From contig NZ_JACJQN010000001.1 in assembly GCF_014696675.1 (NCBI RefSeq), positions 496,001 to 560,000 of the forward strand: a stretch of 64,000 bases of DNA, in the 5' to 3' direction. The stretch is from Phormidium tenue FACHB-1052. GTDB taxonomy: Bacteria > Cyanobacteriota > Cyanobacteriia > Phormidesmidales > Phormidesmidaceae. Position 1 is the stretch's first letter, and every line of letters starts with the position of its first letter. Of this stretch, positions 15,870 through 23,506 are shown piece by piece. The notes beneath the pieces are model-generated. The model searched no databases. It was not told where the DNA came from and worked only from the letters and a program-made list of their open reading frames with translations. The position numbers were made by a program, and so were the translations under genes.

Positions 15870-16634
15870 CTAGTGAAAATACGACGCCCCATTGACATCA
15901 AACGTTGCCCCCGTCGCATGGGGCGCTAACCCCGCCACCAAAAACGCCACCAAATTAGCAATATCCTGCGGCTCCGCCGGAGCCCCCATGGGAATATCTC
16001 GCGTCACATAATCCGCCCCCCGCTCCGCCATCACCTGCTCAATGCGATCGGTACGCACAAACCCCGGTGCGATCGCATAGGCCCGCACCCCATCCGCCGC
16101 AAACCCCTTCGCGATCGTGCGGGTCAGCCCAATCACCCCGCCCTTCGACGCCGCATAGGCCATAAATTCTGGCCCATCCCCCCGAAACGCCGCCCGGCTG
16201 GCCAGATTAACCAACGTGCCACCCCCCTGAGCCTGAAAGTGGCAAATCGCCTCTCGACACAGATCAGCCATGGCTACAAGGTTGACCTGAAGCGTCTCTT
16301 GCCAAGCGATCGCCCACTGATCCCACTCAGCGGTCACTGAGGCGGCGGGCATCGTCGCGGCATTGTTGATCACAGCATTCACGCTGCCTCGCCAAGCTAG
16401 AGACTGTGCCCATAATGCTAGGGCCGCCCCCGGCACCGCCAAATCAGCCTGAACCAAGTGAGTGCGCTCATGCCCTAAGTCAGCGGCGAGCTGTTTCGTC
16501 TCGGCCTCACCTTGACTGTAGTGAAGAATAACCGCCGCTCCAGCCCCGTGCAGGGTTCGGGCGATCGCCGCCCCAATCCCCCGCGACGCTCCCGTCACCA
16601 ACACCGTGCTGCCTTGCAAATCAATCAAAGTCAT
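15870..16634 (-). CDS. Short-chain dehydrogenase/reductase
   Basis: A classical SDR of 254 residues. The NAD(P)-binding TGASRGIG motif is near the N-terminus (residues 14-21), INNAAT near the middle, and the YAASKGG catalytic YxxxK follows. The C-terminal APGFVRTDRI and TGATFDVNGASYF are typical of FabG-like 3-oxoacyl reductases. I start at the ATG at 16634 (MTLIDLQGST) because the extra 10 residues from 16664 are not conserved in the family. Substrate unknown; no operon partner. It is divergent from the hli gene. Confidence 0.85.
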   Translation of the reverse strand: MTLIDLQGSTVLVTGASRGIGAAIARTLHGAGAAVILHYSQGEAETKQLAADLGHERTHLVQADLAVPGAALALWAQSLAWRGSVNAVINNAATMPAASVTAEWDQWAIAWQETLQVNLVAMADLCREAICHFQAQGGGTLVNLASRAAFRGDGPEFMAYAASKGGVIGLTRTIAKGFAADGVRAYAIAPGFVRTDRIEQVMAERGADYVTRDIPMGAPAEPQDIANLVAFLVAGLAPHATGATFDVNGASYFH

Positions 16635-16765
16635 GCCCTTTGCCGTTAGTAGTTGAGTGCCCAACGTTCTGCCACCGACTCACTCCCGCACTCGGAAAGC
16701 CAAGACAGCCATCGCCAATGTATAGCGCAGCTTAATTCCTCAAAAATGTAAAAATGTAAATAAGA

Positions 16766-16795
16766 TTGCAATATTTGTTTACATTGCGTTACAAT
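16766..16795 (+). promoter_or_regulatory. hli promoter with HLR1 (RpaB) site
   Basis: TTGCAA (16766-16771) and TACAAT (16790-16795) are 18 bases apart and form a plausible -35/-10. Overlapping them, 16778-16795 matches the HLR1 consensus (G/T)TTACA(T/A)(T/A)NN(G/T)TTACA(T/A)(T/A) at every fixed position. HLR1 is the known binding site of the response regulator RpaB on high-light genes. The overlap with the -10 region suggests repression in low light. Confidence 0.75.
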
Positions 16796-16824
16796 AGAAC
16801 CACAGAAGCAACGGAGAACATCCT

Positions 16825-17037
16825 ATGACCACTAACGGTTACACCACCGAAGAAGGCGGTCGTCTGAACAACTTTGCCGTTGAACCCAAAGTTTACGTCG
16901 ATGACAGCCAGCAGTTCGGCTTCAATGAATACGCCGAAAAACTCAACGGTCGCCTAGCGATGCTGGGCTTCGTCTCAGCAGTGCTGTTTGAAGCCGCTAC
17001 AGGCCATGGCATTGTCACCTGGTTGACCAGCTTATAG
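16825..17037 (+). CDS. hli: High-light-inducible protein (Hlip), 70 residues
   Basis: One-helix light-harvesting-like protein. The single transmembrane helix carries the chlorophyll-binding signature [10 protein letters not shown] in the form [12 protein letters not shown], with a C-terminal helix end [11 protein letters not shown]. Family members bind chlorophyll and carotenoid next to photosystem II assembly intermediates and ChlG. A GGAG site (ACGGAGAACATCCT) precedes the ATG. It lies 163 bases upstream of a second, shorter hli gene. Confidence 0.93.
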   Translation: MTTNGYTTEEGGRLNNFAVEPKVYVDDSQQFGFNEYAEKLNGRLAMLGFVSAVLFEAATGHGIVTWLTSL

Positions 17038-17200
17038 CTCCGGCTGTTGCTGGGCTTGAGCCTCAAGCTTAGTGACTTGAACGATTAAATTTTCACCACA
17101 GAAAAGTCATCGTTCCCACACCCAAACTTCAAAGAACTTGTGTTACGTTAAGTGACAGGATATTGATTTCGCACCTCTAATCATTTAGGAGATATCCACC

Positions 17201-17344
17201 ATGGAAACCAAAGAGACCAAGTTCGGCTTTGTAGACTTTGCAGAAACCTGGAATGGTCGTCTGGCTATGCTGGGCTTCGTGATTGGTGTAGCTACCGAGT
17301 TTCTGACTGGGCAAGGCATTCTGTCCCAAATTGGCATCATGTAG
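17201..17344 (+). CDS. hli: Short high-light-inducible protein, 47 residues
   Basis: METKETKFGFVDFAETWNGR starts the protein, followed by LAMLGFVIGVATEFLTGQGIL, the one-helix chlorophyll-binding segment with the Asn/Arg/Met residues of Hlips. At 47 residues it is in the size range of ScpB/HliB-type proteins without the long N-terminal arm. An AGGAGA site lies 8 bases before the ATG. The gene is followed by a long hairpin at 17381-17424. Upstream at about 17141-17158 is a degenerate HLR1-like pattern (GTTACGTTAAGTGACAGG) with several mismatches. Confidence 0.9.
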   Translation: METKETKFGFVDFAETWNGRLAMLGFVIGVATEFLTGQGILSQIGIM

Positions 17345-17380
17345 GGTTTTATCGCCCTCCGAGTTAAAAAATTAAATACC

Positions 17381-17424
17381 AAACGGAAGGGGAGGTGCTG
17401 GTTCTAGCGCCTCCCCTTCCGTTT
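17381..17424. terminator. Bidirectional long hairpin between hli and frp
   Basis: A perfect 15 bp stem (17381-17395 with 17410-17424), extendable by four more pairs including one G-U, sits between the convergent hli and frp genes. On the minus strand it is followed by a T-rich tract, on the plus strand only by TTTG. It probably stops both transcripts. Confidence 0.6.
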
Positions 17425-17477
17425 GCGGGTTCCCAAATTCACCTAAAAGCAACCCAATTTTAACGCTGCAAACCCAC

Positions 17478-17807
17478 CTAGAACATGCGGGTGAGAGCAG
17501 TAATTTTCGACAGCTTGGCGGCATCTAGCCCCTCTAGCTCATCCAAACTCAACCAGCCTTCTTTCACCAAACTCGAAAAGACAAACAGTAAAGCTGACTC
17601 GCGATCGTCATATTTGCCGTCGAGTTCGTGGCGGCGGGCACTGAGAAAGTCGTGGAGTTGCCAAAGGTCATCCATGCTATTGAGGCTGCTGGCGCGATCG
17701 CGCACGACCTGAACCAAGCCGCTAATCTCGCGGCTGTAGGCGGTGGCGATCGCCTCCTTAGCAATGGCTTTTTCTTCAGTTGACCACTGGAGTTCGCTGG
17801 TATGCAT
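17478..17807 (-). CDS. frp: Fluorescence recovery protein
   Basis: The 109-residue protein carries the family hallmark LWQLHDFLSARRHELDGKYD (residues about 48-67), which includes the Trp, His, Asp and Arg residues known to matter for binding OCP. FRP speeds conversion of red, active OCP back to the orange form and releases it from phycobilisomes. The gene lies 350 bases downstream of ocp on the same strand and seems to have its own promoter at 17912-17941. I recognise it by motif and by neighbourhood with ocp. Confidence 0.92.
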   Translation of the reverse strand: MHTSELQWSTEEKAIAKEAIATAYSREISGLVQVVRDRASSLNSMDDLWQLHDFLSARRHELDGKYDDRESALLFVFSSLVKEGWLSLDELEGLDAAKLSKITALTRMF

Positions 17808-17911
17808 TACGACTTAAAAAAGGAACCTTAGAAAAAGACCTGCGAAAAGCTCGATGGCCGCCAATCGGCTAACCCAGTTACTCGGCCAATGATGGTGTTT
17901 AACATTTCTCT

Positions 17912-17941
17912 ATATTAGAGACATGTTGCAAAACTTTGCAA
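17912..17941 (-). promoter_or_regulatory. Candidate frp promoter with TTGCAA palindrome
   Basis: Read on the minus strand, TTGCAA (17941-17936) and TAATAT (17917-17912) are 18 bases apart. The -35 region is one arm of a perfect inverted repeat TTGCAAA-AC-TTTGCAA (17926-17941), which may be a regulator site. Confidence 0.55.
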
Positions 17942-18008
17942 TGTGGCATTGAGGCTAAGCAAGCCTCAGCCGCCGCTACCCCCCTTCTTAGCCAAGCTCA
18001 AAACAATA

Positions 18009-18051
18009 CTGACTGTTAGATCTTACGTCTAGGGCAAGACCCAACAGTCAG
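18009..18051 (-). terminator. Possible ocp terminator
   Basis: A 9 bp perfect inverted repeat (18009-18017 and 18043-18051) with a 25-base loop lies about 100 bases downstream of the ocp stop. The minus-strand sequence after it is TATTGTTTTG, only moderately U-rich. Confidence 0.35.
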
Positions 18052-18157
18052 ACAAGGAATATAGGTAGCCAGCGATGAATCAATGGCCTCAAGTGGGCCT
18101 GGTTCAGATTAGATTCTCAGGCTGGCGATCGCCCAGCCACCCTCCACAACCATCGAC

Positions 18158-19117
18158 CTAGCGCACCAGGTTAAGCAGTTCCTTGGGTGAGGCCAGCAGG
18201 TCAATGGCAACAAAGAAAATTTTGCCATCGGGGTTGATCAAAAACCGCCAGGCAATATTCATGCCGACGCCCGCGCCAAACCAAGGGGTCTGCACCTTAC
18301 CGGTCACTTTGATTTGCGTAAAGCCATCTTCAGCCTGCTCAGTCACCCCCCTCTCTGGAATCAGCTTGAGATTCTGACAATCTTCTTGAAAGAAGCGGAG
18401 AATTGCCTCTTTGCCGGTAATCGGGCGCTGGAAGGGAGGCTGTAGCGCACCGTCGGGGGTGAAGAGTTCGATCAACGCGTCGAAGTCATTGGCGTTGAGG
18501 TTATTCATGTAGGCCAGCACCGTGGGGTTGGTGACCCCCTCAATGGTGACCTGGCTGCGCTTAGCCATATCCTGGGGTGGCGCAACGGGTTCAGAGACGC
18601 GGGTATAGCTGCCCATCTGCTTGGCGTCAAATCCCATATCGACCACCGCATTGCGCAGCACTGTAATCTGCTGCCCAGACTCCAGGGTACGAATCGACTG
18701 CAACACGGCGGCGGCATTGGCCGACAGCTTATATCCTTCAGGGATAGGTGCCACAGAGCCTTCTTCCATCCACTGGCCCAGGCGGTACCAAAAGCCGAGC
18801 TTGATATTGGGTGACCAGGTCGAGTAGGTGCGACCAATCGGGGTGTCGGCCCGGTTCGCCAGATCGCACATCGTCTGAGACTGCTCCTGAAAGGGCATTT
18901 TGCGAATTTGCTCCATGGTGGCTTCAGCAAATTGCATACTGGCCGCACCGGGGGCCGCGATGGTAATGCTGCTTCCCATTTCCAGGTAGGCGAACCAGAT
19001 CAGCGCTAGTTGGTCTTCGGCGCTGAGTTGGGTAAAGCGGGCAATGGTTGCGGGTACAGAATCCGCCGTTAAAGTATTGGGGAAAATATTACGAGCTGAA
19101 TCGATCGTAAAAGGCAT
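18158..19117 (-). CDS. ocp: Orange carotenoid protein
   Basis: Full-length 319-residue OCP. The all-helical N-terminal effector domain (about 19-165) contains WSPNIKLGFWYRLGQWMEEG, and the C-terminal NTF2-like domain (about 193-311) includes NLNANDFDALIELFTPDGAL and WFGAGVGMNIAWRFLINPDG. Residues corresponding to Tyr201 and Trp288 that hold the ketocarotenoid keto group are present. It senses blue-green light and quenches phycobilisome energy. Closeness to Synechocystis OCP and the neighbouring frp indicate the OCP1 type. An AGGA site lies before the ATG. Confidence 0.97.
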   Translation of the reverse strand: MPFTIDSARNIFPNTLTADSVPATIARFTQLSAEDQLALIWFAYLEMGSSITIAAPGAASMQFAEATMEQIRKMPFQEQSQTMCDLANRADTPIGRTYSTWSPNIKLGFWYRLGQWMEEGSVAPIPEGYKLSANAAAVLQSIRTLESGQQITVLRNAVVDMGFDAKQMGSYTRVSEPVAPPQDMAKRSQVTIEGVTNPTVLAYMNNLNANDFDALIELFTPDGALQPPFQRPITGKEAILRFFQEDCQNLKLIPERGVTEQAEDGFTQIKVTGKVQTPWFGAGVGMNIAWRFLINPDGKIFFVAIDLLASPKELLNLVR

Positions 19118-19218
19118 ATGGAGTTTCCTGAGGAAAGGCGGGGGTTGTCAATGATTTCAGGCATTTTTCTCATCAAAGCTTGACCCCTCAAGGCCCAGTC
19201 TACGCAGGTACGAGACAT

Positions 19219-19250
19219 AGCCCCATAAAGAAATGAGAACCGATGGGGCT
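19219..19250. repeat. Inverted repeat in the ocp/nfu divergent region
   Basis: AGCCCCAT (19219-19226) and ATGGGGCT (19243-19250) form a perfect 8 bp inverted repeat with a 16-base spacer, about 100 bases upstream of ocp. It could be an operator or a hairpin in the ocp leader. Confidence 0.35.
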
Positions 19251-19388
19251 TCCCATAGAGGTTGATCTAGATAAGAGATAGCGTTTATCACCGGGAAAAT
19301 CGTCGATCGATCAGGTTGATGGCTCTGGTTTGGGGCCAAAATCCTTAGAATGGAGATGGCCTCTCAATATTTTTGGTAGCTATAGCCC

Positions 19389-19628
19389 ATGGAAACGCTT
19401 GCCCTTACCCCTCCCAATGTGGAACAGGTTTTAGATGAACTGCGTCCTTACCTGCTGGCCGATGGCGGCAACGTAGAGCTAGTTGAAATCGATGGCCCAG
19501 TGGTCAAACTCCGCCTCCAGGGAGCCTGCGGCTCTTGCCCCAGCTCTGCTATGACGCTGCGCATGGGCATTGAGCGTCGCCTGCGCGAGTTTATTCCTGA
19601 AATTGCCGAGATTGAGCAGGTATTTTAG
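19389..19628 (+). CDS. nfu: NifU-like iron-sulfur scaffold protein (NfuA C-domain)
   Basis: A 79-residue protein consisting only of the NifU C-terminal domain. The [4Fe-4S]-binding CxxC is Cys47 and Cys50 in GACGSCPSS. In cyanobacteria this protein is the main, essential Fe-S scaffold and carrier, supplying photosystem I among others. Its length fits the family. It is 74 bases ahead of serS in the same direction. Confidence 0.94.
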   Translation: METLALTPPNVEQVLDELRPYLLADGGNVELVEIDGPVVKLRLQGACGSCPSSAMTLRMGIERRLREFIPEIAEIEQVF

Positions 19629-19702
19629 GAATGCTGATATTCTGATCTATTGGCAAGGGGTTTTTTGTCAAAACATCAGATTTCAGATTGTAGAGGGCTG
19701 CT

Positions 19703-20980
19703 GTGCTAGATCTAAAACAAATCCGAGAAAACCCGGAGCGGGTAAAGTCTGCTCTGGGCAAGCGGGGCAAGTATGATTTGACCCCGCTGCTAGAGCTAGA
19801 CCAGCAGCAGCGCCAGCTAGAGACGGTGCGATCGCAGCTCCAGGCCCGCAGCAACGAGATCGGCAAGCAGGTGGGCCAAACCATCAAAGCCGGGGCCACC
19901 CCCAACGGCCCAGAAGTCACCGCCCTCAAAGACGAAGGCAACCAGGTCAAGGCCGAGCTGCAAACCCTGGAACCCCAGGAGCGCGAGATTAAAGCCCAGA
20001 TCGAGGCCATTCTGCTAGGCCTACCCAACCTGCCCAGTGACACCACCCCCATTGGCAAAGACGAAACCGAAAACGTCGAAGTGCGCCGCTGGGGCGACGA
20101 GTACCTGCCCACCACTGCCGCCAAACCCCACTGGGAGATCGGCGAAACTCTGGGCATTCTCGACTTTAAGCGCGCCGCCGAAAAGATTGCCCAAAGCCGC
20201 TTCGTTGTCCTCAAGGGCGCAGGTGCTGCGCTAGAAAGGGCACTGATCTCCTTCATGCTCGATCGCCATACCAAGGCGGGCTACGACGAGATCATTCCCC
20301 CCTACCTAATTAACTCGGCTGCGCTCACCGCCTCGGGTCAGCTGCCCAAGTTTGCCGAAGAAAGCTTCCAGTGCCGCAACGACGACCTGTGGCTGACCCC
20401 CACTGCCGAGGTGCCTCTCACCAACCTGCACCGCGACGACATCCTTGCCGCTGACCAGTTGCCCATTCACTACTGCGCGTACACGCCCTGCTTTCGCCGT
20501 GAGGCAGGCAGCTACGGCAAAGATACCCGTGGCCTCATTCGCCTCCACCAGTTCAACAAGGTGGAGATGTACAAATTCGTGCATCCCGACACCTCCTTTG
20601 ACGAGCTAGAGGCGCTGGTGGGCGATGCCGAAAACATTCTGCAACAGCTCAAGCTGCCCTACCGAGTGCTGGCGCTTTGCACGGGCGACCTGGGCTTCTC
20701 AAGCTGCAAAACCTATGACCTTGAGGTGTGGATGCCGTCTTCTGAGACCTACCGCGAGATTTCTAGCTGCTCAAATTGCTTGGATTTTCAAGCCCGCCGC
20801 GCCAATATCCGCTTTAAATCGACGGGGCAAAAGGGTACTCAGTACGTTCACACCTTAAACGGATCGGGCTTAGCCATTGGCCGCACCATGGCCGCCATTC
20901 TGGAGAATTACCAAGAGGCCAATGGTTCAGTGCGGGTGCCTGAGGTGCTGCAACCCTACCTCAACCGCGAGTATCTGTAG
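19703..20980 (+). CDS. serS: Seryl-tRNA synthetase
   Basis: The 425-residue class II synthetase starts with a coiled-coil tRNA-binding arm (about 30-100), followed by the catalytic core with motif 2 ([20 protein letters not shown]) and motif 3 ([20 protein letters not shown]). It charges tRNA-Ser. The listed start is a GTG (GTGCTAGATCTAAAAC); [12 protein letters not shown] matches the usual family N-terminus. It ends 4 bases from the stop of a convergent membrane-protein gene. Confidence 0.97.
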   Translation: MLDLKQIRENPERVKSALGKRGKYDLTPLLELDQQQRQLETVRSQLQARSNEIGKQVGQTIKAGATPNGPEVTALKDEGNQVKAELQTLEPQEREIKAQIEAILLGLPNLPSDTTPIGKDETENVEVRRWGDEYLPTTAAKPHWEIGETLGILDFKRAAEKIAQSRFVVLKGAGAALERALISFMLDRHTKAGYDEIIPPYLINSAALTASGQLPKFAEESFQCRNDDLWLTPTAEVPLTNLHRDDILAADQLPIHYCAYTPCFRREAGSYGKDTRGLIRLHQFNKVEMYKFVHPDTSFDELEALVGDAENILQQLKLPYRVLALCTGDLGFSSCKTYDLEVWMPSSETYREISSCSNCLDFQARRANIRFKSTGQKGTQYVHTLNGSGLAIGRTMAAILENYQEANGSVRVPEVLQPYLNREYL

Positions 20981-20984
20981 ACGC

Positions 20985-21416
20985 CTACAGAGGAAAGCGA
21001 TAGACGATCGCCCCAGTATCTTTGACATCAAAGGACGCGTTGAGCACCTGAGCTTTTTGATCGAGAAACGCTTTGGCCTGCTCAACCGGCATCTGCGCCG
21101 CCGCCGCAAACTGGACAATGGTGAGATCACCGGCCTGACTTTGAAGCAGCTGTAAAAAAAGCTGCTCCTGTTGGATTGATACTGCCTGGATTGATACTGC
21201 CTGAGATAACTGCTGGTGGTTAGATCGCAAATGCCATGCCAGCCAGGTGCCTAGGGCCATGGGAGCGACACCAAACATGACCAACGCTAACCCAGTCTCG
21301 GCTCGATCTTCCCAGTCATCATCGTCGGAACCCATCAGTTGGGTTGTTGCTAAAAGCGTGATGGATAGCCCAAATAGCAAACAGGCTCCAGCCAAGGCCT
21401 TTTGTAACTTCCGCAT
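20985..21416 (-). CDS. Small two-helix membrane protein, copy 1 of a tandem pair
   Basis: A 143-residue protein with two N-terminal hydrophobic segments (about 8-26 and 45-63), an extended Gln-rich helix, and a C-terminal soluble domain (DLTIVQFAAAAQMPVEQAKAFLDQKAQ...GAIVYRFPL). The C-terminal part looks like a small winged-helix-like domain of unknown role. The ATG at 21416 has a GAGGAG site upstream; an ATG at 21527 would add 37 poorly conserved residues. The gene carries an exact 15 bp tandem duplication at 21173-21202, repeating Val-Ser-Ile-Gln-Ala. Its paralogue lies directly upstream at 21599-22012. Function not recognised. Confidence 0.75.
   Translation of the reverse strand: MRKLQKALAGACLLFGLSITLLATTQLMGSDDDDWEDRAETGLALVMFGVAPMALGTWLAWHLRSNHQQLSQAVSIQAVSIQQEQLFLQLLQSQAGDLTIVQFAAAAQMPVEQAKAFLDQKAQVLNASFDVKDTGAIVYRFPL
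21173..21202. repeat. 15 bp in-frame tandem duplication
   Basis: GGATTGATACTGCCT occurs twice without a gap (21173-21187 and 21188-21202). Because 15 is a multiple of three, it adds five residues to the linker helix of the small membrane protein and keeps the frame. Confidence 0.9.
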
Positions 21417-21598
21417 AGCCGTCTCCTCTACCGGTCGCTCTCGGTTTTGACGGTTATCGTAACCCTTATATCTCCAGCTCGCCCATGGAGATTGGCCACG
21501 TCTAACCCTCTTTATCATAAGAAGCAACTCAGTTGCCCTGGCGACTTATTTCAGCGAATACTTCATTGGGCAGACCAATCCACCTGGCTCGTAGACGC

Positions 21599-22012
21599 CT
21601 ATAGGGGAAAGCGATAGACTACGGCCCCATTGTCTAAAACGTCGAACGAGGCATTTAGCTGCTGCGCTTTTTCGTCGAGGTAGACTTTGGATTCTTCCAG
21701 CGACAGTTGGGTGGCGGTGGCAAACTGAATTACTGTCAGGTCGCCTTTTTGGTCTTGAAGGAGCTGGAGAAACTGCTGCTCTTGCTGGTCAGCTAGGTCT
21801 TCTAGCGATCGCTCGTGTTGCTGGCGCAGGTTCCAGATTAACCAGCCGCCCAAGGCCGTTGGCGGCAGGCCAAAGAATGCCAGGGCAGCCATCAACCCCG
21901 ATCGATCTTCAGGGGAAGTATTGGGGTTGAGGCTCTCAACCGTTGCCATCATGATGATGGGCAGCCCAATGATCAAGCAAACCCCAGCCGACACTTTTTG
22001 TAGCAGCCGCAT
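21599..22012 (-). CDS. Small two-helix membrane protein, copy 2 of a tandem pair
   Basis: A 137-residue paralogue of the neighbouring product: both start MR-LQK, have two membrane helices, a Gln-rich linker (QQEQQFLQLLQDQKGDLTVIQF) and end in NASFDV...GAVVYRFPL. I choose the ATG at 22012, because the AGAGG site lies a normal 6 bases before it but touches the alternative ATG at 22018, and because MRLLQKV aligns with MRKLQKA of the paralogue. It lacks the 15 bp insertion of copy 1. Function unknown. Confidence 0.75.
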   Translation of the reverse strand: MRLLQKVSAGVCLIIGLPIIMMATVESLNPNTSPEDRSGLMAALAFFGLPPTALGGWLIWNLRQQHERSLEDLADQQEQQFLQLLQDQKGDLTVIQFATATQLSLEESKVYLDEKAQQLNASFDVLDNGAVVYRFPL

Positions 22013-22154
22013 AGACATCCTCTACAGATCTAGATCGATTGTGGCAGTAATGTTGCCCATCAATGCCCCTAGCTTACCCGCAGATATTCAGCCCGTTGAG
22101 GCTCCATTCAAGTTGCTTAACTCGATGTTCAGCAATTTAAACGGAGTTTAAGAC

Positions 22155-22541
22155 TTAGGCACGCCAAGCAAACAACTGCTTGAGCACCGACAGCCGAGAA
22201 CAATCCCAATAGTCAATATGAGAAATCACCTTGCCATCGTCCCCTAGCCCTAGCTCGCTGCGACCGGGGATCCTCATGCGCGGCTGCCATGGTACCGGAG
22301 CTATCCAACTCAGCGTCCAGCGGGTGTCAATTTGGCTAGGGCTAGAGTAGTCGATCCCGTGCAGTTGCAGGTCAACATCTTTGAACCAGTGGCTGATGAA
22401 ACTAATCATGCGCCGATAGCGATCGACGCCGCGAAATTGGTTTAGCGGATCTTTAAAGTAGACATCCTCAGCGTAGAGGTGGTAGCTCTGATCGTAGGGG
22501 AACCGCTCGTAGTCGAGGCGAATCTGTTCGAGAATATCCAC
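22155..22541 (-). CDS. DUF2358 protein
   Basis: A 128-residue protein of the DUF2358 family, an NTF2-like fold found in cyanobacteria and plastids (ADVYFKDPLNQFRGVDRYRRM, WTLSWIAPVPWQPRM, HIDYWD). No activity is established. Its ATG at 22541 abuts the stop codon of the ABC ATPase gene (22542-22544), so the two are translated from one message. Confidence 0.85.
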   Translation of the reverse strand: MDILEQIRLDYERFPYDQSYHLYAEDVYFKDPLNQFRGVDRYRRMISFISHWFKDVDLQLHGIDYSSPSQIDTRWTLSWIAPVPWQPRMRIPGRSELGLGDDGKVISHIDYWDCSRLSVLKQLFAWRA

Positions 22542-23321
22542 CTAGAGAATCTGGGAGAGAAACTTCTGGGTGCGATCTTCGCGAGGATTGCTGAAAAACT
22601 CTTGGGGGGTGTTTTCTTCAATTAGATAACCACCGTCCATGAGCACGACGCGATCGGCCACCTCGCGGGCAAAGCCAACTTCGTGGGTCACGCACACCAT
22701 GGTCATACCCGAGTCGGCCAGGCCGCGCATCACATCCAGCACTTCCCGCACCATCTCAGGGTCGAGGGCGGAGGTGGGTTCGTCGAACAGCATGACTTTG
22801 GGCTGCATGGCGAGGGAGCGGGCGATCGCCACCCGCTGCTGCTGCCCACCCGACAACTGACCGGGGAACTTGTGGGCCTGCTCTAAAATCCCCACCCGCT
22901 CTAGCAGCTGCATGGCAACTTCTTGGGCCTTAGCCTTGGGCCAGCGGCGCACCCAGATCGGGGCCAGAGTCACGTTTTGCAGCACAGTCAGGTGGGGGAA
23001 CAGGTTGAACTGCTGAAACACCATGCCCACCTCACGGCGGATAGCCTCAATATTTTTTAGGTCGTGGGAAATAGTGATGCCATCGACCTCAATGGAGCCC
23101 TTCTGATAGGGTTCGAGGGCATTGAAGGTGCGAATAAAGGTTGATTTGCCTGACCCAGACGGCCCCATTACCACCAGCACTTCGCCCTTATAGACCGTCA
23201 TGCTGACGCCCTTGAGCACGTGAAAGCCGTTGTCATACCACTTTTCCACGTCGCGGGCGACGATCACGGGTTCGGTGCTCATGGCATGGGCCGATGGGTG
23301 CTCCGTCTGAAACTGTGTCAT
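22542..23321 (-). CDS. bgtA: Amino-acid ABC transporter ATP-binding protein
   Basis: A 259-residue ABC ATPase of the polar amino-acid class. Walker A is GPSGSGKST, the signature [15 protein letters not shown], Walker [13 protein letters not shown] and the H-loop VTHEVGFA. In Anabaena the matching subunit BgtA serves both the NatFGH and Bgt systems. The start at 23321 has an AGAGGA site 8 bases upstream; a later ATG at 23282 has none. It is 185 bases from the permease gene natH, so it may have its own promoter, and is coupled to the DUF2358 gene downstream. Confidence 0.93.
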   Translation of the reverse strand: MTQFQTEHPSAHAMSTEPVIVARDVEKWYDNGFHVLKGVSMTVYKGEVLVVMGPSGSGKSTFIRTFNALEPYQKGSIEVDGITISHDLKNIEAIRREVGMVFQQFNLFPHLTVLQNVTLAPIWVRRWPKAKAQEVAMQLLERVGILEQAHKFPGQLSGGQQQRVAIARSLAMQPKVMLFDEPTSALDPEMVREVLDVMRGLADSGMTMVCVTHEVGFAREVADRVVLMDGGYLIEENTPQEFFSNPREDRTQKFLSQIL

Positions 23322-23506
23322 GAAAGGGTTCCTCTTTATCGCGCCCTCGGGGCTGCTAACAACTCATGAATTGAACGTTTTCACCATAGCTCAACCCGAC
23401 AGGCGGGGACGCTAGCGCAAGATAATGCTATTTTGCCTTAACCCTAGGAGGTTTCTGGATTCCAGACTGTCAACTGTTACACGGAGAGATATTTTGCCGG
23501 GGGCAT

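Larger units (their letters stand above)
17808..18157. other. Intergenic region between ocp and frp
   Basis: This 350-base gap contains the frp promoter candidate (17912-17941) and, nearer ocp, an inverted repeat CTGACTGTT (18009-18017)/AACAGTCAG (18043-18051) followed on the minus strand by a T-rich run, a possible ocp terminator. This supports separate transcripts for the two genes. Confidence 0.55.

Noticed and set aside
16741-16763. Second HLR1-like repeat (AATGTAAAAATGTAAA) upstream of hli
   Set aside because: On the minus strand the two TTACA units are 8 rather than 10 bases apart, so it does not fit HLR1.
17141-17158. HLR1-like motif before the second hli
   Set aside because: Four mismatches to the consensus; only mentioned as degenerate.
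18505-18948. 147-residue alternative frame within ocp
   Set aside because: Shadow frame; ocp itself is fully conserved in the main frame.
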